NCBI GenBank assembly: GCA_964352615.1
Contig: CAYGSG010000131.1
Location: 1-5,274 of the forward strand
Source of the DNA: OFTM382 sp964352615
Lineage (GTDB): Bacteria; Planctomycetota; Phycisphaerae; Phycisphaerales; UBA1924
DNA: 5,274 nt
Direction: 5' to 3'
Shown: piece by piece, positions 1-4,487 of the stretch
Layout: every line of letters begins with the position of its first letter
How positions within the stretch are numbered: position 1 is the stretch's first letter
Position numbers and translations under genes: made by a program
The notes under the pieces: generated by a model
Database searches by the model: none
Told to the model about the DNA's origin: nothing
The model's input: the letters and a program-made list of their open reading frames with translations, nothing else

Positions 1-2
1 CC

Positions 3-656
3 AAACCACCGCAAGACGACCCGAGCCCCCCCGGTCAGCGGATCGCCGAGGGCCTTGCCAAGCTCGCGCTGGTCATGCGTCATGAGAACTGGCGGGCCTC
101 GGGCCAGCGGGGCCTGACCCCGACACAAACACAGGCGTTGTTGGCGGTCGTTTCGTCGGCGGAACCCGTCGGGGTATCAGGGGTTGCCGAACGGCTGGCG
201 TTGACCAAGGGCAGCGCCAGTGTGGCGGTCGCATCCCTTGTAGAGAAAGGTCTGATTGAGAAACGCGAGTGCGTCAAAGACGGCCGGGCTTCCACGCTGC
301 ACGCGACGCGTCGCGGGCGTGCCGAGGCGAAGGCTGCTGGCCAGTGCTCATCGGGCCTGAAGGCCGCCGCCTCGGCGATGCCGGCCACCGATCAAGCCGG
401 GCTACTCAGAGGCCTCATCGCGCTGATCCATGAGCTGCATGAACGGGGCGACATCCCGACCAGCCGCATGTGCGTGGAGTGTGTCCACTTCCGCCCCCGT
501 GCTCACGGCTTGGCTGACAAGCCCCATCACTGCGCGTACATCGACGCGCCCATCGGAGACTCCGATTTACGCATCGATTGCCCGGACATGCAGCGAGCGT
601 CAGTCCAGGAGCAAAATCGACTCTGGCAGGTGTTTGTAGGAGGCGAGCCGCTCTGA
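3..656 (+). CDS. MarR-family transcriptional regulator with C-terminal Cys cluster (5' end outside window)
   Basis: A winged-helix DNA-binding regulator of the MarR type, truncated by the window. The frame is open to the left edge, and the 24 codons before the first ATG (position 75) encode a plausible first helix (RIAEGLAKLAL), so the true start is probably upstream. Numbering from the ATG at 75, the winged helix spans about 15-80: a helix after LTPTQTQ, a recognition-helix region near TKGSASVAVASLVEKGL, and a wing with the DGR motif (D69, R71) common in MarR proteins. After a dimerisation helix (about 104-124) comes an unusual tail with C133, C136, C153 and C169 (CX2CX16CX15C) and several His, including H151-H152. 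This looks able to bind a metal or Fe-S cluster or sense thiols, but that is inference. Further Cys lie at 66 and 91. The downstream thioredoxin-like gene, 87 bases away on the same strand, is a likely partner or target. The MarR assignment is firm; the ligand is unknown. Confidence 0.88.
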   Translation, partial: KPPQDDPSPPGQRIAEGLAKLALVMRHENWRASGQRGLTPTQTQALLAVVSSAEPVGVSGVAERLALTKGSASVAVASLVEKGLIEKRECVKDGRASTLHATRRGRAEAKAAGQCSSGLKAAASAMPATDQAGLLRGLIALIHELHERGDIPTSRMCVECVHFRPRAHGLADKPHHCAYIDAPIGDSDLRIDCPDMQRASVQEQNRLWQVFVGGEPL

Positions 657-662
657 TACTGC

Positions 663-693
663 GGGGCCCGCGCGGGCTCCAAGCGGATCGCTT
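663..693 (+). other. Tandem hairpins between regulator and thioredoxin-like gene
   Basis: Two inverted repeats lie back to back. GGGGCCC (663-669) pairs with GGGCTCC (674-680) around a GCGC loop, with one G-T wobble. AAGCG (681-685) pairs with CGCTT (689-693) around GAT. No T-run follows, so this is not a standard intrinsic terminator. It may attenuate or stabilise the two-gene transcript, or the second dyad may be an operator for the upstream regulator. The pairing is seen; the function is a guess. Confidence 0.4.
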
Positions 694-730
694 CAAGATA
701 TCGCCTCGGCATGTCGCCGCAAGGCAAGAT

Positions 731-735
731 AAGGA
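731..735 (+). promoter_or_regulatory. Ribosome binding site deciding the thioredoxin-like start
   Basis: AAGGA lies 8 bases before the ATG at 744. An earlier in-frame ATG at 711 has no such site and would add a charged 11-residue extension before the first beta strand, so 744 is preferred. Confidence 0.7.
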
Positions 736-743
736 ACCGAATC

Positions 744-980
744 ATGACCACCAAAGCAACGTTCTACCACGCCGGCTGCCCCGTTTGTGTTGCAGCCGAG
801 CAGTCGGTCGCGGCGGCCCTCGACCCGAAGAAGTACGACGTGGAGATCGTTCACTTGGGCAACCAGGGCGGCCGAATCGGTGAAGCAGAGACGGCGGGCG
901 TGAAGTCCGTGCCCGCTCTTGTCATCGCGGGCCACGCGTTCCACATCAACCACGGTGCAGACCTGGCGGCGCTCAAGTAA
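744..980 (+). CDS. Small thioredoxin/glutaredoxin-fold protein with CPVC active site
   Basis: A 78-residue protein of the thioredoxin superfamily, close to the minimal size of glutaredoxin-like members. It opens directly with a beta strand (ATFYHAG), followed by the redox motif C12-P13-V14-C15, a helix (AAEQSVAAAL), a second strand (YDVEIVHLG) and the conserved cis-proline loop SVPALV (P57). These are the elements needed for thiol-disulfide exchange. There is no signal peptide, so it should act in the cytoplasm, reducing disulfides or relaying electrons; the substrate is not visible. The start is set by AAGGA at 731-735. It follows the Cys-cluster MarR gene on the same strand and is probably co-transcribed with it. 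From memory the phrase FYHAGCPVC marks a recognisable small family, sometimes annotated as thioredoxin family protein. The fold and active site are confident; the partner is inferred from position. Confidence 0.88.
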   Translation: MTTKATFYHAGCPVCVAAEQSVAAALDPKKYDVEIVHLGNQGGRIGEAETAGVKSVPALVIAGHAFHINHGADLAALK

Positions 981-1001
981 GCACCCACAGACCCCGGGCT
1001 C

Positions 1002-1024
1002 TCAACGGGAGAATACCCCGTTGA
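1002..1024 (+). terminator. Hairpin downstream of thioredoxin-like gene, possible terminator
   Basis: TCAACGGG (1002-1009) pairs perfectly with CCCGTTGA (1017-1024) around a 7-base loop, 22 bases after the thioredoxin-like stop codon. No T-tract follows, so rho-independent termination is uncertain. Its place between convergent genes supports an end-of-transcript role. Confidence 0.5.
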
Positions 1025-1035
1025 AGCCATTGCAA

Positions 1036-1057
1036 GCGTTCACCAGAGAGCGAACGC
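1036..1057 (-). terminator. Hairpin just after the minus-strand small gene, possible terminator
   Basis: GCGTTC (1036-1041) pairs with GAACGC (1052-1057) around a 10-base loop. Read on the minus strand it begins 4 bases after the stop of the 38-residue gene and is followed only by TTG, not a full T-run. It is a weaker candidate than the neighbouring hairpin. Confidence 0.35.
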
Positions 1058-1060
1058 CCA

Positions 1061-1177
1061 CTAGGGCTTGGGCGCGGGTTTCTTGGCCGGAGCCGGACGC
1101 GGCGTCGCGGGCTTGGCCGCGGCCTGCTTGGGAACGGGCCGCCCAGACGGGGTTCGAGACATAGGGAATGGTCTCAT
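1061..1177 (-). CDS. Small basic Pro/Ala/Lys-rich protein, 38 residues, hypothetical
   Basis: A short minus-strand frame that I do not recognise by family. It begins MRPFPMSRTP and ends in a repetitive tail, AKPATPRPAPAKKPAPKP. The composition is extreme: 12 prolines, 9 Lys/Arg and no acidic residue, so the product would be disordered, strongly basic and suited to binding nucleic acid or ribosomes. It resembles the free tails of H1-like or ribosome-associated proteins, but this is only compositional. The case for a real gene is an AGGAG (1185-1189 on the reverse strand) exactly 7 bases before the ATG, plus two hairpins just past the stop. A second in-frame Met at residue 6 is a possible alternative start. 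It converges on the thioredoxin-like gene with an 80-base gap. A caution is that Pro/Ala/Arg-rich frames arise easily by chance in GC-rich DNA. Confidence 0.5.
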   Translation of the reverse strand: MRPFPMSRTPSGRPVPKQAAAKPATPRPAPAKKPAPKP

Positions 1178-1184
1178 CGCTCGG

Positions 1185-1189
1185 CTCCT
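1185..1189 (-). promoter_or_regulatory. Shine-Dalgarno of the 38-residue minus-strand gene
   Basis: The + strand CTCCT reads AGGAG on the minus strand and sits 7 bases upstream of the ATG at 1177. It is the main sequence support for that small gene. Confidence 0.5.
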
Positions 1190-1208
1190 GCACGACCCCT
1201 CGATGACT

Positions 1209-1229
1209 CGCGCCGAACAACCCGGCGCG
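1209..1229 (-). other. GC hairpin in the leader of the small minus-strand gene
   Basis: CGCGCCG (1209-1215) and CGGCGCG (1223-1229) form a 7-bp all-GC stem with a 7-base loop. It lies about 20 bases upstream of the small gene's Shine-Dalgarno. It could be a structured leader element or the end of some other transcript. No T-run follows on either strand. Confidence 0.4.
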
Positions 1230-1406
1230 GCAACCGACGGTGCCACCCTTCAAGTACGCATTGCAGAGGCCCACCCGCACACGGATATCTGAGACTTTTT
1301 GCGCTCACACCGTTGAGTACCTGTACTTTTTTCCCGTTCGGCGTCGCCATCGTCCCATACGCCCGTTCGGGCAAGGTGCCCACGTGCGACGAGCGGCCCG
1401 GTGGGC
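1230..1406. other. Non-coding stretch between divergent genes
   Basis: No convincing gene is seen on either strand. Notable bases are a dyad AGTAC-CT-GTACT at 1316-1327 running into six Ts (1327-1332), and two copies of CCCGTTCGG (1333-1341 and 1362-1370), the second sitting inside a short GCCCGTTCGGGC hairpin (1361-1372). The stretch presumably carries the promoter of the small minus-strand gene, but I could not assign -35 and -10 boxes for it. Confidence 0.5.
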
Positions 1407-1435
1407 TTGGACGACTCGGACCTTCGCGGTAGACT
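1407..1435 (+). promoter_or_regulatory. Candidate sigma70-type promoter for the EF-G paralog operon
   Basis: TTGGAC (1407-1412) and TAGACT (1430-1435) are separated by 17 bases, the ideal spacing. The -10 matches the consensus at 4 of 6 positions and the -35 at its first three. A start near 1442 would give a leader of about 70 bases before the EF-G paralog ATG. Promoter preferences of this organism are not known. Confidence 0.45.
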
Positions 1436-1442
1436 CTGCAGC

Positions 1443-1477
1443 GGCCCCCAGCCGCCCAGTTCCGGCTGGCTGGGGCC
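1443..1477 (+). promoter_or_regulatory. Structured 5' leader with two alternative stems
   Basis: GGCCCC (1443-1448) plus AGCC (1450-1453) can pair with GGCT (1468-1471) plus GGGGCC (1472-1477), bulging C1449. Alternatively CCAGCCG (1448-1454) pairs with CGGCTGG (1463-1469). The two stems share bases and exclude each other. The structure would sit at the very 5' end of the transcript predicted from the promoter at 1407-1435 and leaves the ribosome site at 1500-1505 open. It may protect the mRNA or act as a switch; the function is unproven. Confidence 0.45.
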
Positions 1478-1499
1478 ACAACGCCCGCCTCTTGACGCC

Positions 1500-1505
1500 A
1501 AGGAG
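1500..1505 (+). promoter_or_regulatory. Strong ribosome binding site of the EF-G paralog
   Basis: AAGGAG ends 6 bases before the ATG at 1512 and fixes that start. An in-frame ATG at 1401 lies upstream of the predicted promoter boxes and would add 37 residues not seen in the family. Confidence 0.75.
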
Positions 1506-1511
1506 ACCTCT

Positions 1512-3602
1512 ATGGCTGTTCACAAGACCGAAGACATCCGCAACATTCTGTTCGTCGGCCAGACCGGGTCGGGCAAGACAACGCTGAGCGAGCGGCTGCT
1601 CTTGGAGAGCGGCGAGATCGGCCGCATGGGCAGCGTCGAAGAAGGCACCACCGTCAGCGACTGGACCGAAGAAGAGAAGCAGCACAAGCACTCGCTGCGC
1701 GTCAGCGTGATGCACTTCGAGCACGACAACCACCTCGTCAACTTTATCGATGCGCCAGGGCTTTCCGACTTTGTGGGCCACGCCATCGCCGCGTTCCCAG
1801 CGGTCGAGACGGTCGCGGTCGTCATTGATGCGGCCAAGGGCATCGAGCCCATGACCCGCCGCATGATGCAGCTCAGCAAGCAGCGCAACCTGCCGAGGAT
1901 GATCGTGATCAACAAGATCGACGGCTCGCATGACGTCCTCGAAGCACTCGTCGAGCAGATCCGCGAGGTCTTTGGCTCCGAGTGCCTGCCGATCAACCTG
2001 CCCGCCGAGGACGCGAGCAAGGTCATCAATGTTTTTGAGCACGACGGCAGCGACAACGACGCCACCGATTTCTCCTCCGTAACGGCGGCCCACGAACAGA
2101 TCATTGAGCAGATCGTCGAGGTGCAGGACGACCTGATGACCACCTACCTTGAAGCGGGCGAAGAAGGCTTCGAGGGCGGCATCACCGGCAAGCAGGTACA
2201 CGATGCCTTCGAGCAGGCGCTCCGCGAGGCGCACCTCGTGCCGATCTGCTTTGTTTCTGCCGCGACCGGTGCGGGTATCAAGGACCTGATGCACATCATG
2301 GCGAGCCTGCTGCCCAACCCGCTGGAGGGCAACCCTCGGCCGTTTCTGCAACGCTCCGAAGAGGGCGACACCGAGATCCAGTTCCGTGCCGAGCCCGATG
2401 CCGATAAGCCCGTGCTCGCGCATGTATTCAAGGTGCTCACCGACAAGCACGTCGGCAAGCTCGGCGTGTTCCGCGTCCATCAGGGCACGCTCAAGGCCAA
2501 GAACGAGATCATCATCGACGACCACAAGAAGGCCGTGCGCGTGGGGCACCTGCTCAAGCGGCAGGGCAAGGAGAGCCAGGAGGTCCACGAGCTGGGACCG
2601 GGCGATATCGGAGCCGTCACCAAGATAGACGAGATTCACTTTGATGCGGTGCTCCACGAGGGCCACGATCTTGATTCGGTCCACCTCAAGCCGCTGCCCA
2701 TGCCCAAGCCCATGTACGGCCTGGCCGTCGAGATCAAGGACCACGCGGACGACACCAAGTTCTCGACGGCGATGCACAAGCTGACCGCCGAGGACCCGAG
2801 CCTGCGGGTCGAGCAGATCGCCGCCACCAAGCAGACCGTGATGCGGGGCCTGGGCGAATTGCACCTTCGAATCACGCTCCAACGACTCAAGGACGAATTC
2901 GGGATCGAGCTTCTCACCAGCCCGCCCAAGATCGCGTACAAGGAAACCATCACCGGCCAGGGCGAAGGGCACCACCGCCACAAGAAGCAGACGGGCGGCT
3001 CGGGCCAGTTCGGCGAGGTGTACCTGCGTGTCACGCCGCTCTCGCCCGATGCCGAAGACGGCGACGCGCTCGAGTTCGTCAACGCCACCGTCGGCGGCAG
3101 CATCCCCAAGCAGTTCATGCCCGCCATCGAAAAAGGCATCCGCCAGGTGCTCGGCACCGGAGCCGTCGCGGGCTACCCGCTGACGGGCGTCCGCGTCGAG
3201 GTGTACGACGGCAAGTTCCACGCCGTCGACAGCAAAGAAATCGCGTTCATGACCGCGGGCAAGAAGGCGTTTATTGAGGCGGTCTCCAAGGCCCGCCCGG
3301 CGCTGCTCGAGCCGTTCGTCAACGTCGAGATCACCGCGCCCGCGCAGTACATGGGCGACATCACCGGCATGGTCGCCAACAAGCGTGGCCGAGTGAGCGA
3401 CACCGTCGTGCTGCCGGGCGACCAGTGCATGATCGCTGCCGAAGCGCCCGCGAGCGAGTTGCAGAACTTCTCGACCGAGCTCAAGAGCCTCACGCACGGC
3501 GCGGGCAGCTACACCATGGACTACAGCCACGACGAGCAGACCCCGCCGCAGGTTCAGCAAGAGGTCATCGCGGCCTTCGAGGGCCATCGTGATGACGACT
3601 GA
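1512..3602 (+). CDS. Elongation factor G paralog (translational GTPase)
   Basis: A 696-residue, five-domain GTPase, full length for the family (about 690-700). True EF-G drives tRNA-mRNA translocation on the ribosome. Domains: G with the G' insert (about 8-290), II (300-382), III (397-472), IV (475-595), V (598-690). Visible motifs are P-loop GQTGSGKT (16-23), G3 DAPG (80-83), NKID (134-137), SAA (249-251), the domain III segment GELHLRITLQRL, the domain IV entry HKKQTGGSGQFGEV, the domain IV tip GKFHAVDSKE with H570 (equivalent to the ribosome-contacting His of EF-G), and domain V MGDITGMVANKRG. Departures from housekeeping EF-G: the switch I RGITI is replaced by HKHSL (58-62), and the His after DxPG is Leu (L84). 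These point to the second, paralogous EF-G type and possibly altered GTP hydrolysis. It heads a three-gene operon. Automatic annotation may call it fusA; I judge it a paralog, so no symbol is given. Confidence 0.95.
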   Translation: MAVHKTEDIRNILFVGQTGSGKTTLSERLLLESGEIGRMGSVEEGTTVSDWTEEEKQHKHSLRVSVMHFEHDNHLVNFIDAPGLSDFVGHAIAAFPAVETVAVVIDAAKGIEPMTRRMMQLSKQRNLPRMIVINKIDGSHDVLEALVEQIREVFGSECLPINLPAEDASKVINVFEHDGSDNDATDFSSVTAAHEQIIEQIVEVQDDLMTTYLEAGEEGFEGGITGKQVHDAFEQALREAHLVPICFVSAATGAGIKDLMHIMASLLPNPLEGNPRPFLQRSEEGDTEIQFRAEPDADKPVLAHVFKVLTDKHVGKLGVFRVHQGTLKAKNEIIIDDHKKAVRVGHLLKRQGKESQEVHELGPGDIGAVTKIDEIHFDAVLHEGHDLDSVHLKPLPMPKPMYGLAVEIKDHADDTKFSTAMHKLTAEDPSLRVEQIAATKQTVMRGLGELHLRITLQRLKDEFGIELLTSPPKIAYKETITGQGEGHHRHKKQTGGSGQFGEVYLRVTPLSPDAEDGDALEFVNATVGGSIPKQFMPAIEKGIRQVLGTGAVAGYPLTGVRVEVYDGKFHAVDSKEIAFMTAGKKAFIEAVSKARPALLEPFVNVEITAPAQYMGDITGMVANKRGRVSDTVVLPGDQCMIAAEAPASELQNFSTELKSLTHGAGSYTMDYSHDEQTPPQVQQEVIAAFEGHRDDD

Positions 3603-4020
3603 CGCGGGCCGTCAACATGCATCCTCGGGCAGGCCTTGGGAAAGAGCCAACGGCTACAGCCGGGCGGTGCGTGTAGGGCCGTTCGTCGCCGTCGCGGGAA
3701 CAGTCGCTGCTGCTACGGATGGCAAGCCCATGCACCCGGATGATGCGCACGCTCAGACGCTTGCGGCATTCGATCGGATCGCCAGTGATCTCGCGCAGGT
3801 TGGCGGCTCGCTGGCAGACATCGTGCGCACGCGGGCGTTCATTACCCGCATAGAGGACGCGGACGCTGTGGGCCGGGCTCACGGTGAGGTCATGGGCAGC
3901 GTCCGGCCCGCATTGACGCTTGTGCAAGTAGCTGGTCTTATCGCGCCCGAGTTCCTCGTAGAGATTGAGGCCGATGCGATCGTTGGCAGTCCGTGTTCGT
4001 GCACAAGCAAGCAGGGCTAG
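3592..4020 (+). CDS. RidA/YjgF/UK114-family protein lacking the catalytic Arg
   Basis: A 142-residue RidA-fold protein, normally a trimer with clefts between subunits. Classic members hydrolyse reactive enamines and imines released by PLP enzymes. Family marks seen: SSGRPWERANGYSRAVRVG at the N-terminus, VAVAGTVA (strand before the cleft), DDAHAQTLAAFDRIASDL, VRTRAFITRI, RPALTLVQVAGL, and the closing LVEIEADAIV. The Arg that binds the substrate carboxylate in RidA aligns with L108, and the following Glu position is Q112, so classic imine deaminase activity is unlikely. E124 and E126 near the end are kept. An 11-residue tail GSPCSCTSKQG extends beyond the usual end. ATG 3592 is chosen because GAGGG (3579-3583) lies 8 bases upstream; GTG 3589 is also possible. 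It overlaps the EF-G paralog by 11 bases, so translational coupling is likely. Confidence 0.88.
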   Translation: MTTDAGRQHASSGRPWERANGYSRAVRVGPFVAVAGTVAAATDGKPMHPDDAHAQTLAAFDRIASDLAQVGGSLADIVRTRAFITRIEDADAVGRAHGEVMGSVRPALTLVQVAGLIAPEFLVEIEADAIVGSPCSCTSKQG

Positions 4021-4028
4021 CCTCCCCC

Positions 4029-4382
4029 ATGGCCTCCGACCTCGAACGCGCCATCCGGGCCTCCAAACGCTACGAGGCGATCCTGTCCAAGCGGTACGGC
4101 GCCAAGGGCCGGGGCCTGCACGAGAAGACCGACAGCGTCGAACGTAAATTAGACAAACAGCTGGTCCGCGACCTGCGGCTCATCGCGACCGTCCGCAACA
4201 AGCTCGTCCACCAAGACGGCTACGACGACATCCAGGACGAAGCCTCGTTCGAGGCAGCCCGCAAACGCGCCGACAAGGCCCTCAAGACCCGTACCGGCGG
4301 ACGACCGCTCTGGCCGATCGCCCTGGTTCTGGTGCTACTGGGGGCCATCGCCCTAGCGGTATTCGCGTTCCTGCGGCCATGA
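4029..4382 (+). CDS. Small tail-anchored protein with HEPN-like RNKLVH motif
   Basis: A 117-residue protein of uncertain family. The first 88 residues are charged and helical (ERAIRASKRYEAILSKRYG, then LHEKTDSVERKLDKQLVRDL), leading into LRLIATVRNKLVHQDG. R56-N57 and H61 form an Rx4H motif of the kind that marks HEPN RNases and also related non-catalytic helical domains. The C-terminus carries one hydrophobic segment (about 94-115, PLWPIALVLVLLGAIALAVF) with only RP after it, giving a tail-anchored topology with the helical domain probably in the cytoplasm. I recall small proteins with the pattern YGAKGRGLHEK and IATVRNKLVH as a conserved uncharacterised family, but cannot name it with certainty. 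It starts 8 bases after the RidA-family stop, so it belongs to the same operon. The Shine-Dalgarno is weak (AGGG at 4013-4016, 12 bases away). GTG 3993 is an alternative start overlapping the gene before. Confidence 0.8.
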   Translation: MASDLERAIRASKRYEAILSKRYGAKGRGLHEKTDSVERKLDKQLVRDLRLIATVRNKLVHQDGYDDIQDEASFEAARKRADKALKTRTGGRPLWPIALVLVLLGAIALAVFAFLRP

Positions 4383-4440
4383 TTGGTTGCTCGCAACAAC
4401 TCCCGGAAACGCTTCCGGTGCATCGCCCGGTGGTGCCCGG

Positions 4441-4453
4441 CCCCACAATGGGG
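4441..4453 (+). other. Short hairpin in the leader of the ankyrin gene
   Basis: CCCCA (4441-4445) pairs with TGGGG (4449-4453) around CAA and is followed by TAAAAC. It could be a weak end of the upstream operon, or lie across a -10-like region (TAAAAC 4454-4459, 4 of 6 matches). No good -35 box is seen. The rest of the 105-base gap holds nothing I can assign. Confidence 0.25.
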
Positions 4454-4475
4454 TAAAACGTACGCGTCGCGCCAC

Positions 4476-4480
4476 AGGAG
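4476..4480 (+). promoter_or_regulatory. Ribosome binding site deciding the ankyrin gene start
   Basis: AGGAG lies 7 bases before ATG 4488. The frame is open back to a TTG at 4383, but the extra 35 residues are Arg/Cys-rich and would precede the membrane segment, so 4488 is the start. Confidence 0.75.
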
Positions 4481-4487
4481 ACCGCCC

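Noticed and set aside
711..743. N-terminal extension of the thioredoxin-like protein from ATG 711
   Set aside because: AAGGA at 731-735 sits inside it and serves ATG 744. The extension is charged and not part of the fold.
1068..1292. A + strand frame opposite the small minus-strand gene
   Set aside because: The Gly/Ala-rich product is the expected complement of a Pro/Ala/Lys-rich gene, and it lacks a Shine-Dalgarno.
1401..1511. Extension of the EF-G paralog from ATG 1401
   Set aside because: It lies across the candidate promoter and leader hairpins, whereas AAGGAG directly precedes ATG 1512.
1240..1587. A 115-codon + strand frame spanning the promoter and the EF-G start
   Set aside because: It starts at a GTG with no ribosome site, overlaps the EF-G paralog out of frame, and the Arg/Pro-rich product has no recognisable pattern.
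1305..3587. A 760-codon open frame on the minus strand opposite the EF-G paralog
   Set aside because: It is in codon register with the EF-G gene, so it stays open simply because TTA, CTA and TCA codons are avoided in GC-rich coding DNA. Its product is Leu/Asp/Val/Arg-rich with no domain, and the sense strand has unmistakable EF-G motifs.
3993..4028. GTG start giving a 12-residue extension of the HEPN-like protein
   Set aside because: There is no ribosome site and it would overlap the RidA-family gene. ATG 4029 is more natural, though its own site is weak.
4379..4456. A 25-codon frame whose ATG overlaps the stop of the HEPN-like gene (ATGA)
   Set aside because: The overlap mimics translational coupling, but there is no Shine-Dalgarno, no recognisable composition, and it ends inside the ankyrin leader.
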